Source: Rhodospirillales bacterium | GTDB lineage: Bacteria; Pseudomonadota; Alphaproteobacteria; Micavibrionales; Micavibrionaceae | Assembly: GCA_020638335.1 (NCBI GenBank) | Contig: JACKIT010000002.1 | Coordinates: forward strand, 1 to 64,000 | Direction: 5' to 3' | DNA length: 64,000 nucleotides | Part shown: positions 8,842 through 16,983 of the stretch, piece after piece | How the letters are laid out: every line of letters starts with the position of its first letter | Numbering within the stretch: the first letter of the stretch is position 1 | Position numbers and translations under genes: made by a program | The notes under the pieces: model-generated | What the model was told of the DNA's origin: nothing | The model's input: the letters and a program-made list of their open reading frames with translations, nothing else | The model's database searches: none

Positions 8842-9690
8842 ATGGCAGCGTTCAAACATATGGCTGATTTTTCATCTTTCGCAAACGATAATTTTGTGCG
8901 TGGATCTGGAGTACGTGTTCCGAGGATGTTTTTGCCTGTGAGTTTAGCGTTGCTTTTAAGTGCTTGCGCTTCGACTAAAGAGGTTATGGAGGAAAGTACA
9001 ACGCCAAACTGTGTAGACCAGCAGACTTATACCAAGTTTATTAGCAAAACTGTGAAAGAGGATGTTGAGGTTTCTTCGAAGGATGGGAGTAGTAAAGTAG
9101 AGCAGCGTGAAAAAACGGTTGATAAGATCGTTGAGCGTTTCAGAATTAATAAGGGGTTCAATGAGCAATGTGAGGCCCACAAGATTTTGGTTCTTACGGC
9201 CGAGGCGCAACAGGACAACGAAGTTGGGATTATTGCAAGCATGGCTTTGTTGTTTTTGGCTTCCGGTCAGGATGAAGCGACGCACCAGGCTATTACTGAG
9301 ATGTTGCAGCGTTACGATAGCAGTTTAGAAAAGCTGACGGTTCGCGTTGATGAATTTGATAAAAAGCGTGCGATTGATTTCATCGATACGCAGGTGGGAG
9401 ATTTGTATCGCGGGAATGGCCAGGTGAATTATCCGTCGGTGGCGGCGATTTTGGGGCTGTATGATCAGGATTCTCAGCCGGAGAGCAAGCGGCGCTATCC
9501 AAAGCTGGAGCAGGCGTTTTTGCGCAAAGAAATTGATGAGGCTTTGGCTGCGCGGGGGCTTGATATTGCAGGGCTTAAGCAAATGTATGAGGGTGCCCGG
9601 CGTAATATGGAATGCAAAACGGAGCAGCGTAACGGATATTGGCAAACACGTTGCGGGGTTGAAGAGCCGCCGGTGGTTTATGGGCCTTAA
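8842..9690 (+). CDS. Predicted lipoprotein with atypically long N-region
   Basis: The hydrophobic segment 'FLPVSLALLLSACAS' carries a lipobox LLSAC with Cys at residue 42, so lipidation is likely. TAGGA upstream of the ATG at 8842 supports the long start, which gives a 28-residue polar segment before the signal. An alternative ATG at 8926 would give a standard signal but has no well spaced ribosome site. The rest is helical and charged, with no recognised domain, ending in a small Cys-containing tail. The stop overlaps the stop of the convergent gene (shared TTAA). An envelope role is inferred only from the lipobox. Confidence 0.6.
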   Translation: MAAFKHMADFSSFANDNFVRGSGVRVPRMFLPVSLALLLSACASTKEVMEESTTPNCVDQQTYTKFISKTVKEDVEVSSKDGSSKVEQREKTVDKIVERFRINKGFNEQCEAHKILVLTAEAQQDNEVGIIASMALLFLASGQDEATHQAITEMLQRYDSSLEKLTVRVDEFDKKRAIDFIDTQVGDLYRGNGQVNYPSVAAILGLYDQDSQPESKRRYPKLEQAFLRKEIDEALAARGLDIAGLKQMYEGARRNMECKTEQRNGYWQTRCGVEEPPVVYGP

Positions 9691-11432
9691 GACGGGCTCA
9701 TGGTGCTGACCGGTTGTGCGGGGGGCGGCGCTTCGGCGACGACCGGGGGCGCGGGGTTGTCATAGTCTGCATCGTTGGCGGCGGTTTCGGGGCCGCAGAC
9801 TTTTCCAAACTCACAGCGCAGTGATGGCGTTTCTCCGCCGGGTTTCGGCGCCTTAGCAATGGCTTCAATGCCGGGCTGGTTTTCCATGTCGAGATGGGCC
9901 AGGGCGGCGGCGCGTGTGCCACGGCCAATGTCGCCGTCAAAAGCTATGCCTTCTTTTGCTTTTAGGAAGGCCTGAGTTTCGTAGGCTTCTTTTGAGAAAT
10001 CTTTCACTTCACCGTTGAGGGTTTTTGTTGCCAGAACCTGGCCTTTTTCTGCAGCTTCGGGGCTGAGGCTTACGATTTCCTGCAGGTTTTCTGCATTTTT
10101 CTTCCAATCATCTGCGACGTAATCATCGCCCAGAACCGTGCCAACGCAGCTCTGCGTTTTGGGGCCGGGATCGCCATCAATTGCGAGATTGGCATCGCTG
10201 ACCAGATTGCATGAAGCCTGGGCGAGGCGGACGTCATCCGCTGTGCTGGTGGGGTTTGCCTTGGCGATCATGGTTTCGGCCGGGGCTTTTTGAAGGTATG
10301 GATTGATCGGGGGCGGCGCTTTGCCGTTGAGTTCGGCGATATATTGCTGGCCTGCGCCGTCTTTTTCGTCCTGCAGCAGTTTGGCCATGGCGACGGTCGG
10401 TTTTATCTCACCTTCCAACTCAAGTTTATCAAGCCCTACGTGAACGAAAAGTTCGCTGGCATTTCCATCCTTATCTGCGCCGGGGTTCCAGACGGTTACC
10501 GAACCGGCAACGCTGGCGGAATACACTGTCTGGCCGTCAAGTTCGGCTTTGACACGTTCATAGTCCTGGCGTGATACGGTCAGGATGTGTTCGGTTTCGA
10601 CATTTACTTTTACGTTGAGCTGATATTCACCGGAAAAGGTGACTTTTGCATCGATAAGCGCCGGAGCCGGTCCTGAATACCCCTTATGTGCTTCTTCCGG
10701 GTTAAGCTGAGTGAATGGGTTAACGCTTTTTTCGACCGGGGTGGGCGGGGGCATCTCATCCAGGTCGATGCCTGACATGTCTAACTTCTTTGCTGTGTCG
10801 GAGGGAGCGAAAGTCAGACCAGTCGGCGCGTTACCGAGCTCGGCCATTGTGTTTTCAAGGTTCACCTCTTCTTTGTAGTCGAAAGCGAAGCTCGGTATTT
10901 CCTTGCTCTTTTCAATCCAGAGGGCTTCGCCTGAGACTTTTAGCGGGTCTTCGACTTTTTCATTGTAGAGTTTCAAGTCTGTTTTGACGTTATGAGAAAG
11001 TTTATAGCCTGCCGGTCCGAGATTTTCGCCCGGCTTGGCCATTTGCACCCGAATTGTGTCTTTGGCATCGGCTTTAACATCCAGGCCAACCAGCCATTCT
11101 TTTTCAAGCGGTGCGATGACGGCGCCGATTGTACCGCCAAGTGTCGGGAGCGCTGTTTGTGTCAGGTTTTCGAGTCTGAATTGTCCGGTTTTTTCGTCCA
11201 CGGGGGCGATGTGGAAGCCGTCTTTTGTGCCTATTTTATCCCAAAAGGTCGCATCGGGTCCCAGGTCTGCTGTATAGCCTTGAAGGAGAGAGTTTTTCAT
11301 GCCTTCATTGGCAAAACTGGCTAATTGTGCGGCTTGTTCGGCGGTGGGCGGGGCGATCGTGTCTACCCAGACAGTGTTTTTGCCGCCCAGTTTTTCGATG
11401 TATTCTTCTGCGAGATGGCTGTTTTCCGCCAT
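9687..11432 (-). CDS. Large protein with two peptidoglycan-binding-like motifs, function unknown
   Basis: The 581 residues start without a signal peptide. The start is supported by GAGGGTG 7 bp before the ATG. Two motifs near the C-terminus, 'AIDGDPGPKTQSCVGTVL' (~400) and 'AFDGDIGRGTRAAALAHL' (~490), resemble the 'DGxxGxxTxxAL' core of PG_binding_1 domains. The N-terminal 370 residues are beta-rich and not recognised. The tail is Pro/Ala-rich. The lack of a Sec signal together with a wall-binding motif suggests export by a specialised route, or a cytoplasmic protein with coincidental motifs. A leader like AGGGTGTG is shared with the genes at 58152 and 60132. Confidence 0.6.
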   Translation of the reverse strand: MAENSHLAEEYIEKLGGKNTVWVDTIAPPTAEQAAQLASFANEGMKNSLLQGYTADLGPDATFWDKIGTKDGFHIAPVDEKTGQFRLENLTQTALPTLGGTIGAVIAPLEKEWLVGLDVKADAKDTIRVQMAKPGENLGPAGYKLSHNVKTDLKLYNEKVEDPLKVSGEALWIEKSKEIPSFAFDYKEEVNLENTMAELGNAPTGLTFAPSDTAKKLDMSGIDLDEMPPPTPVEKSVNPFTQLNPEEAHKGYSGPAPALIDAKVTFSGEYQLNVKVNVETEHILTVSRQDYERVKAELDGQTVYSASVAGSVTVWNPGADKDGNASELFVHVGLDKLELEGEIKPTVAMAKLLQDEKDGAGQQYIAELNGKAPPPINPYLQKAPAETMIAKANPTSTADDVRLAQASCNLVSDANLAIDGDPGPKTQSCVGTVLGDDYVADDWKKNAENLQEIVSLSPEAAEKGQVLATKTLNGEVKDFSKEAYETQAFLKAKEGIAFDGDIGRGTRAAALAHLDMENQPGIEAIAKAPKPGGETPSLRCEFGKVCGPETAANDADYDNPAPPVVAEAPPPAQPVSTMSPS

Positions 11433-11455
11433 TTTACACCCTCAATTCAATATTT

Positions 11456-11478
11456 CTGTATCTGGCCGTTAGATACAG
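11456..11478. promoter_or_regulatory. Inverted repeat upstream of the 9687-11432 gene
   Basis: CTGTATC and GATACAG, 9 bp apart, lie 24-46 bp before the start codon of the minus-strand gene. This could be an operator or a leader hairpin. Nothing else supports a function. Confidence 0.3.
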
Positions 11479-11589
11479 TTTTGCACCTTATTATCGGTGA
11501 ATATCGTTAAGAAAGTGTTAGTATTTGGGTTGTAAGCCCCTGTTTTAAAGGGCTTTGGCGGTGGAAAATTTATGAAGGGAAAAAATGGC

Positions 11590-11610
11590 GGTACAAGGAT
11601 TGAACTTGTG
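11590..11610 (-). repeat. Duplicated 3' end of tRNA-Val (candidate distal att site)
   Basis: These 21 bp are identical to positions 12598-12618, the T-arm and start of the 3' acceptor strand of tRNA-Val, in the same orientation 1,008 bp away. Flanking CCCC and AAAATGG also partly match. An inverted partial copy (GGGGCAAGTTCAATC) lies at 11674-11688. Together with the integrase stub next to the tRNA, this is the layout of an island inserted at a tRNA 3' end. Confidence 0.7.
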
Positions 11611-11715
11611 CCCCCTAGCCAGCGCTAAAAGCAAAAGAAACCGGATTTTTCTTATTGGGTTTGGCCGAAAATTGGGGCAAGTTCAATCAGACATTTAAAA
11701 CCCTCCTGTTTGGTT

Positions 11716-11744
11716 AAAAAAAAGCCGGCTCTTTCGAACCGGCT
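11716..11744 (-). terminator. Intrinsic terminator for the PQ-loop gene
   Basis: Read on the minus strand, AGCCGG / CCGGCT with a 10-nt loop is followed by eight T, 31 bp beyond the stop of the gene at 11775. Confidence 0.85.
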
Positions 11745-11774
11745 AGTTACATTATGAAACTTGATTAATTAAAA

Positions 11775-12158
11775 TTAACAATAATAGTTAAGACTTACAA
11801 AGCTAATGAAAACGGCGCTATATACAACACGGCTAAACTGCTCGTTTGTGCGCAATTTAATGCTCGAACATTGCGCCAATACATTCAGATACGATTTACG
11901 ACGGTGAATAATAATCCCTGTTACTACAATAATTAAAAGTGTTTCAACTCCGAGCGTTACGTTCATCATAAGGTCATCGACTTTAATCATGGTATAAAGC
12001 ACAGATATAACGCCGGTAACTGACCACAAGAACCACATTGGAACTGACATGCTCGTCAAATCAGCGTCTTTTTTCATTAAATCTTTTATTTGAGGGATAT
12101 AACCGTACATGCTAACTAAGCCGACAATAGGGTAAATGTAGTTTATAATATCTTCCAT
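11775..12158 (-). CDS. PQ-loop/SemiSWEET-like small membrane protein
   Basis: I prefer the second ATG (12158), which has GAG about 10 bp upstream, over the ATG at 12170. Three hydrophobic helices lie in the first ~90 residues, with the motif 'YIPQIKDLMKKD', the PQ-loop signature of SemiSWEET-type transporters and related proteins. A hydrophobic tail adds a probable fourth segment. SemiSWEETs act as dimers of three-helix bundles that pass sugars, but the substrate here is unknown. The gene is markedly more AT-rich than its neighbours and lies inside the tRNA-Val island remnant, so it is probably acquired cargo. It has its own terminator. Confidence 0.75.
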   Translation of the reverse strand: MEDIINYIYPIVGLVSMYGYIPQIKDLMKKDADLTSMSVPMWFLWSVTGVISVLYTMIKVDDLMMNVTLGVETLLIIVVTGIIIHRRKSYLNVLAQCSSIKLRTNEQFSRVVYSAVFISFVSLNYYC

Positions 12159-12170
12159 AATGTATCTCAT

Positions 12171-12320
12171 TTTTTATAGTTAAGTTCGCTTTAACGCTTT
12201 GTTAATAAAATATTATGGAAAATTTAATTTTATGTCAAATATTATGACAAACTATTTTACAATACATTGATTTAAAACAAGTATTTTAGGAAAATAATTG
12301 TTTTAACTTTATTCAAATTG
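12171..12320. other. AT-rich spacer of the tRNA-Val island
   Basis: This is very AT-rich non-coding DNA between the integrase stub and the PQ-loop gene. It presumably holds the promoter of the latter (TATAAA-like sequence just upstream of its starts on the minus strand). No gene is seen. Confidence 0.5.
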
Positions 12321-12482
12321 TTAATTTTTCATTAAAAAAGAGGTGTAATGCGCCCTCAACTCCATCATCCTTGCCCACTCTTGGGCATCTGAGTGCTTAT
12401 GAAAGCTTTTTGCTATGGTCTTGCAACCCTCCCGTCTGATCTGAACCTGATACTTATTTCCACGTTTTCTGATAGATGCCAT
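12321..12482 (-). pseudogene. Truncated tyrosine integrase, N-terminal fragment
   Basis: The short frame (53 codons plus stop) starts at ATG 12482 with 'MASIRKRGNKYQVQIRREG' and continues to 'DAQEWARMME'. This is the typical arm-type DNA-binding start of phage and island tyrosine integrases ('MATIRKRG..W.AQ.RRKG....KTF....DAxxWA'). About 46 residues fit, then the frame runs into AT-rich sequence and stops. The core-binding and catalytic domains (R..H.R..Y) are missing. It lies about 110 bp from the 3' end of tRNA-Val and in the same orientation, the usual place for an island integrase. It is a remnant and can have no recombinase activity. Confidence 0.75.
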
Positions 12483-12589
12483 CGCCAATTTCACTCTTAC
12501 TGTGACGAGAGTGTGACAAGGTGGATTGCAATGGTTTTTGATTTTACACTCTAAAGCTCTGTATCCGTTGCTGAATAAGGCTTAGAAAA

Positions 12590-12664
12590 TGGTGGGTGGT
12601 ACAAGGATTGAACTTGTGACCCCTTGCGTGTCGAGCAAGTGCTCTACCGCTGAGCTAACCACCC
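12590..12664 (-). tRNA. tRNA-Val (GAC), CCA encoded
   Basis: The cloverleaf was folded by eye: acceptor GGGTGGT/ACCACCC, D-arm GCTC/GAGC, anticodon stem CTTGC/GCAAG around loop TCGACAC (anticodon GAC), T-arm ACAAG/CTTGT with TTCAATC loop, discriminator A, then CCA in the DNA. Its 3' portion is duplicated at 11590-11610. Confidence 0.95.
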
Positions 12665-12780
12665 ACATTTTGCGGTCAAGTGGGGATAGGGATACTGGTA
12701 TGCGGGCGGTTTTTCAAGTGTTTTTTGTTTGTTTTACGTGATTTTGGGCACGGGGGCGTCGGTTGAGCACGGGCCATTGA

Positions 12781-13146
12781 TCACGCGGTTAGCAGGGTTT
12801 CTACCTGCTCTACGAGGTCGTTGAGGTGAAAGGGTTTAGACAGAATTTTAGTCTTTTCCTGATCCAGATCTTCGCGCTCCATGGCTACGGCGGCAAAGCC
12901 AGTGATAAACATGATTTTGATTGAAGGCTGGGCCTTTGTGGCTTTGTTGGACAGCTCAACACCATCCATGCCGGGCATGACAATATCGCTGAGGAGTAAA
13001 TCGATGGGCGCCGCGCTCTCTTCGATGATTTTCAGGGCGTCGATGCCGTTATAGGCGATTTGTACATTATGGCCGGCTTTTTCCAGCGCGAGCTGGAGGA
13101 AGCTGCACATTGATTGGTCGTCTTCGGCAATGAGAATGTGGGCCAT
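12781..13146 (-). CDS. cpdR: CpdR-type single-domain response regulator
   Basis: This is a stand-alone receiver domain of 121 residues. The acidic pocket is at E8/D9/D10, the phospho-acceptor is D54 in 'LLLSDIVMPGMDG', T82 is in 'MFITGF', and K104 is in 'LSKPFHL'. The 'DIVMPGMDGVEL', 'FITGFAAVA' and 'ILSKPFHLNDLV' segments are characteristic of alphaproteobacterial CpdR. In Caulobacter, unphosphorylated CpdR primes ClpXP for cell-cycle proteolysis and is phosphorylated through CckA-ChpT. It is on the same strand as the glycosyltransferase gene 11 bp upstream. A CckA-like kinase is encoded 10 kb away in this window. Confidence 0.9.
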   Translation of the reverse strand: MAHILIAEDDQSMCSFLQLALEKAGHNVQIAYNGIDALKIIEESAAPIDLLLSDIVMPGMDGVELSNKATKAQPSIKIMFITGFAAVAMEREDLDQEKTKILSKPFHLNDLVEQVETLLTA

Positions 13147-13157
13147 AGTCGTTTCCT

Positions 13158-14210
13158 TTATCGTGTTTGGAGGATTTTATTCAGTATCATATCTTCATAT
13201 TGGGCAGCGGCATGTTGCCACGTATATTCTTTATGTACATGGGCGGTGCGTTTTTCCAAGTCTTTGTTTTGCAGAGCGGTTTTTGCGGCCAGGCTTAAGT
13301 TCGTGTCGTGCAGAGAGCCAAGAAAATCTTTTGTGATAATGTCTTTGGGGCCGGTCACATTATAAGCGGCGACCGGTAGCCCGCAGGCGAGCGCTTCGAT
13401 CAGGACGATGCCAAATGTGTCTGTGCGTGAGGGGAAAACAAACAGGTCGGCGGAGCGATAGTGTTCGACGAGCTCTGTGCCGGTTTTTTTGCCAACAAAG
13501 CGCGCATCGGGATATTTTTGTTCCAGTTCGGCTTTTTGCGGACCGGTGCCGACAATGACTTTACTTCCCGGCCAATCCATTTTGAGGAAGTCTTCGATGT
13601 TTTTTTCAATGGCGATGCGTCCGACATACAGGGCGATCGGGCCTTTGAGATCATGAAAAAGTGTTTTTTCTCCCGGAGTGAATGTGTCGAGACAGGCGCT
13701 GCGCGTGACGCGGTACATCGGGTTTTGAAAGCCCCAGTTTTTGAGCGTTTCTTCAAGGCTTTCGGTGGCGACGGTCATGCCGGAAGAGGGGGCGTGGAAA
13801 CGACGGACGTAATTCACGACGCGGGCATGGACGAAATCGTGTGATGAGGGCAAAATTTGTGCGGCGCGCTGGGCGACATATTCCGGGAAACGGGTGTGGA
13901 AAGCGGTTGAAAAGCGGCGTTCATTGCGCAGGCAATATTTGCGCCCGGCCCAACCGAGAGGTCCTTCGGTGGGAAGGTGAATATGGTCGGGGTTATATTT
14001 TTTTATTATGCGTTGCAGTTTTCGGTAGGGGGCTATGGCCAGTCTGATCTCTTTATAGCCGGGTATGGGCACGCTCATGGGAAAATCTGCCGGGCCGATG
14101 ACTTTGACAGTGTGGCCCAGTTTTTGCATTTCTTGACTAATATGTTCATAGGTGCGCACAACGCCGTTAATTTGCGGGTGCCAGGCATCGCTGATAATCA
14201 AGAGTTTCAT
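13158..14210 (-). CDS. GT4-family glycosyltransferase
   Basis: I place the start at ATG 14210 ('MKLLIISDAWHPQINGVVRT'), because upstream residues are not family-like and the longer frame begins with TTG. This is a GT-B fold glycosyltransferase of about 350 residues. The N-terminal acceptor domain has the Gly-rich 'NGVVRTYEHI' loop. The C-terminal nucleotide-sugar domain has 'FVFPSRTDTFGIVLIEALAC', the E-x7-E motif of GT4. The sequence style resembles the GDP-mannose-dependent alpha-mannosyltransferase/MgtA group that glycosylates diacylglycerol lipids. Donor and acceptor cannot be settled from sequence. It overlaps no gene and is followed closely by cpdR. Confidence 0.85.
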   Translation of the reverse strand: MKLLIISDAWHPQINGVVRTYEHISQEMQKLGHTVKVIGPADFPMSVPIPGYKEIRLAIAPYRKLQRIIKKYNPDHIHLPTEGPLGWAGRKYCLRNERRFSTAFHTRFPEYVAQRAAQILPSSHDFVHARVVNYVRRFHAPSSGMTVATESLEETLKNWGFQNPMYRVTRSACLDTFTPGEKTLFHDLKGPIALYVGRIAIEKNIEDFLKMDWPGSKVIVGTGPQKAELEQKYPDARFVGKKTGTELVEHYRSADLFVFPSRTDTFGIVLIEALACGLPVAAYNVTGPKDIITKDFLGSLHDTNLSLAAKTALQNKDLEKRTAHVHKEYTWQHAAAQYEDMILNKILQTR

Positions 14211-14305
14211 CGGGTTTGTCGTGCTTTCCTGCAATGGTCTTTTGTTACTGGCATAGACATTTGTCGCTGTCAATTTTATAGTCTTTCAAAGGCTTTAAAG
14301 GTTTC

Positions 14306-15652
14306 GTGAAAATGATAAACAGGCTGGTTTTGTTTTCTGCATTTGTCGGTGTTTTTGCGCTGTGGAGCGGCAGTACGTGGGCGCAAAACTGCGATATTCA
14401 GTATGAGGCGATTATAAAGCTGCGGGCGCCGACGTTGGGATCCTATAATGTGTGGGACAGTGTGCATGGGGAAATTCCTACGCATGAGCGGTTCAAGAGT
14501 GCTTTGGTTAACGAAACAGGGACGGTTCTGGCTGCCGGTGAGCGCATTCTTTCTGATAAAGGTGATCGTAAGGATTTGTTGTTGGTCGAGATTGGGCGCA
14601 ATGGCCGGGTGTTGTGGGAGAAGGATTATGAGGTGCCGGGGCTGGCAGAGCTTGTGAAGGTTTTGCCGCACGATAAGGGCATGGTTATGCTTGCGAATAT
14701 CACGCCTTCAAAAGGACGGCGGCATATCTGGCTTGGGGTATTCAATTTGCAAGGTGATTTGCTGTTCAGCAAGATGGTGCGCGATTCGGGTAATCATTTG
14801 CGCGGGTATGATATGGAGCCCAGTGCGTCTGGTCAGTCTTTTGTGATTGCGGCGTCGGCGTCATCACCAAAAGAGGATAAACCTGACTGGTCGGTATTGT
14901 ACCGCGTGAACAGTGCCGGCGTGGTGATTGCGGATCATGCGTTTGTGATTGGTTCGGAAAATACTGTTTATGATTTATATCCAATGAAAGATGGCGGCTA
15001 TGTAGCGAGCGGCTCTATTGATAACGCCATTGGGCGTAAAACGGGATGGGTTATGCGCATAGCCGAGGATCTTAATATGATGTGGCAGAAGTCTTATCCG
15101 CGCGGTGCGGCGGCTGAGATCGTACGGGCGCATGAGATGCTTGCCGATACTCTGGCGGTTGTCGGCAGCGCGTTGCCGATGGGTGACGGCAACCGTGCAG
15201 CCTGGGTTATGGTTGTGAATGGTGCAACCGGCGATGTGGTCTGGCAGCGCTATCTCAACGGCTCTTTGCATTTTGATGGACGTGATGTGATGGTGAGTGA
15301 GGATGGTTTAATCAGTGTGCTTATTGACGGTCAGACTCCTGAGGGCAGTGAAGAGATAGAGCATGTGCGTTTATTGACGTTAAACCCTCGTGGTGTGCTG
15401 TTTTCGAGTGACGAGTTTTTTAATGGTGAGGCGGTGGATGCTTACGCGTTGATGGCCAGTAAAGGGGCGGAGCGGTTGATTGTTGGTGAGACGCGCGTTG
15501 CATATAAAATTGAACACAGTAAGGCCATAAATGAGCAGGGGCCGGAGATTCCCGATGAGATTGTGCGCAGTCAGGAAGGGTGGGTGGTTGCGGCTACGGG
15601 GGTTGATCCGTATCCGGATCCTTGTCGGCAAAGAGAGCGGGTGATGCCGTAA
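14306..15652 (+). CDS. Exported beta-propeller-like protein, function unknown
   Basis: A signal peptide (cleavage after TWA, residue 26) precedes about 400 residues with recurring short beta units of the type 'GG-YVASGS', 'GWVMRI', 'VVWQRYLNG'. These resemble PQQ- or WD40-like propeller blades without the strict motifs. The length of 448 fits a six- to seven-bladed propeller. It ends one base before the rluD start codon, so the two are probably cotranscribed. It is likely periplasmic. No catalytic motif is seen, and a binding or scaffold role is the most that can be inferred. Confidence 0.6.
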   Translation: MKMINRLVLFSAFVGVFALWSGSTWAQNCDIQYEAIIKLRAPTLGSYNVWDSVHGEIPTHERFKSALVNETGTVLAAGERILSDKGDRKDLLLVEIGRNGRVLWEKDYEVPGLAELVKVLPHDKGMVMLANITPSKGRRHIWLGVFNLQGDLLFSKMVRDSGNHLRGYDMEPSASGQSFVIAASASSPKEDKPDWSVLYRVNSAGVVIADHAFVIGSENTVYDLYPMKDGGYVASGSIDNAIGRKTGWVMRIAEDLNMMWQKSYPRGAAAEIVRAHEMLADTLAVVGSALPMGDGNRAAWVMVVNGATGDVVWQRYLNGSLHFDGRDVMVSEDGLISVLIDGQTPEGSEEIEHVRLLTLNPRGVLFSSDEFFNGEAVDAYALMASKGAERLIVGETRVAYKIEHSKAINEQGPEIPDEIVRSQEGWVVAATGVDPYPDPCRQRERVMP

Positions 15653-15653
15653 T

Positions 15654-16646
15654 ATGGATGAGCGCTCAGATAAAGAAAAAGATACGTTACGTTTTATAAT
15701 TAGTGAAGAGCAAGTGGGGCAGCGGCTTGACAAGGCTTTAGCTGCTTTAGCGGATGGTTTTTCGCGTTCGCGTTTGCAAAATATAATTCAGGACGGTGCG
15801 TTGCATTTAAACGGGCTGGTGTGTCGTGATGTATCGCATAAAGTTTCGCTTGGCAGCGTTATTGAGATTGAGATTCCTCCTGTGGAAGAGGCGGCCCCGC
15901 AACCTGAAAAAATTGCTCTTGATGTTATTTATGAAGATGAGGACGTGCTGGTGATTAATAAGCCGGCCGGGTTGGTGGTGCATCCGGGGGCAGGTAATGC
16001 CAGCGGGACTTTGGTCAATGCCTTGTTATATCATTGTGGGGAAAGCCTGTCGGGGATTGGCGGTGTTGCGCGTCCTGGGATTGTGCACCGGCTTGATAAA
16101 GATACAAGCGGGTTGATGGTGGTGGCCAAGCATGACCGGGCGCATCAGGGGCTGGCGGCGCAGCTTGAGGACCGGTCTTTAAGCCGGATTTATGAGGCCT
16201 TGGTGCTTAAAGTTCCGGTGCCGGTTAAGGGTGTTGTGGATATGCCGATAGGGCGGGACCCTCGAAACCGCTTAAAAATGAGTGTGAAGGGGCAAAATGC
16301 CAAGCCGGCCCGTACGCATTACAGGGTTTTGAAGGTGTATGGAGAGGCGCTTAGTCTGGTGGAATGTAAGCTTGAGAGCGGGCGAACGCATCAGATTCGG
16401 GTGCATATGCAGGCACTTAAGCATCCTTTGATCGGTGATCCGCTTTATCGCGCGCAGGATACAGCGGTGTGCGGGGCTATGAAAAAGGCCGGTTATGAAG
16501 AAGATGTTATTATGGCCGCATTGAATTTTCCCAGACAGGCATTGCATGCGAAAAGTATTTCTTTTGTTCATCCTCTCAGTGGTGAGGTACATAATTATGA
16601 AGTTGATACTCCAGATGATTTTTTTAACCTGTTGAAAAAACTGTAA
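15654..16646 (+). CDS. rluD: 23S rRNA pseudouridine synthase RluD-like
   Basis: An RsuA/RluA-family pseudouridine synthase of 330 residues. An S4 RNA-binding domain (~15-75, 'QRLDKALAALADGFSRSRLQ') is followed by the catalytic domain with 'GIVHRLDKDTSGLMVVAK' near residue 142-160, which contains the catalytic Asp. 'ESGRTHQIRVHM' and 'LIGDPLYR' complete the family set. RluD modifies helix 69 of 23S rRNA, while RluC and others have similar motifs, so the exact site is inferred from closest overall style. The start codon lies directly after the preceding stop. Confidence 0.88.
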   Translation: MDERSDKEKDTLRFIISEEQVGQRLDKALAALADGFSRSRLQNIIQDGALHLNGLVCRDVSHKVSLGSVIEIEIPPVEEAAPQPEKIALDVIYEDEDVLVINKPAGLVVHPGAGNASGTLVNALLYHCGESLSGIGGVARPGIVHRLDKDTSGLMVVAKHDRAHQGLAAQLEDRSLSRIYEALVLKVPVPVKGVVDMPIGRDPRNRLKMSVKGQNAKPARTHYRVLKVYGEALSLVECKLESGRTHQIRVHMQALKHPLIGDPLYRAQDTAVCGAMKKAGYEEDVIMAALNFPRQALHAKSISFVHPLSGEVHNYEVDTPDDFFNLLKKL

Positions 16647-16656
16647 AAAATACACT

Positions 16657-16718
16657 TACATAAAATTTTACATAAAATTTTGATAATTTTATTGTATTTA
16701 CATAAAATTTTATGTATT
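16657..16718. promoter_or_regulatory. AT-rich repeats with perfect 18-bp palindrome
   Basis: Three copies of ACATAAAATTTT lie in 60 bp. The last forms the perfect palindrome TACATAAAATTTTATGTA (16699-16716). A nearly identical palindrome lies at 33264-33281, upstream of the FecR-type adhesin gene. This looks like an operator for a dimeric regulator, but the regulator is not identified. Confidence 0.45.
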
Positions 16719-16753
16719 CTGAAGATATAAGGTCAGTGCGTAAGACCAAATTC

Positions 16754-16793
16754 GAGCAAGGGGGGCAGGGCAAAATAGGCCCCCCGCTTGAGA
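16754..16793 (+). other. GC-rich hairpin in intergenic region
   Basis: GAGCAAGGGGGGC pairs with GGCCCCCCGCTTG around a short A-rich loop, a strong stem in otherwise AT-rich DNA. With the terminator at 16957-16983 it might belong to a small RNA. No open reading frame of note is present here. Confidence 0.4.
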
Positions 16794-16875
16794 CATAAGA
16801 GATCCGATTTAAGTGAGTAAAGCGGGCGAATGGCGGAGGAAATAAAGCAACATTAGCAGGATTTTTGAATCTCCT

Positions 16876-16939
16876 TTTAAGACTGCTATAATTTAAGACT
16901 ACTACAATTAATGAGACATATTTTTTAAGACTACTTCAT
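16876..16939. repeat. 16-bp-period direct repeats (TTTAAGACTRCT)
   Basis: TTTAAGACTGCT, TTTAAGACTACT and TTTAAGACTACT begin at 16876, 16892 and 16924. A degenerate copy occupies the 16908 slot, giving a 16-bp period over four units, like iterons or tandem operator sites. They lie just before an intrinsic terminator. Confidence 0.6.
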
Positions 16940-16956
16940 CCGATCTGGTACCTTTA

Positions 16957-16983
16957 AAACCGCCCTTTGGGGCGGATTTTTTT
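16957..16983 (+). terminator. Intrinsic terminator
   Basis: AACCGCCC TTTG GGGCGG is followed by seven T. The nearest plus-strand gene end (rluD) is 310 bp upstream, so it may serve an unannotated small transcript. The ~230-bp repeat starts immediately after it. Confidence 0.75.

Larger units (their letters stand above)
11433..11774. other. Non-coding interval between the 9687-11432 gene and the PQ-loop gene
   Basis: This interval holds the inverted repeat at 11456-11478, the duplicated tRNA-Val end at 11590-11610, its inverted partial copy at 11674-11688 and the terminator at 11716-11744. I see no coding sequence in it. Confidence 0.7.
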
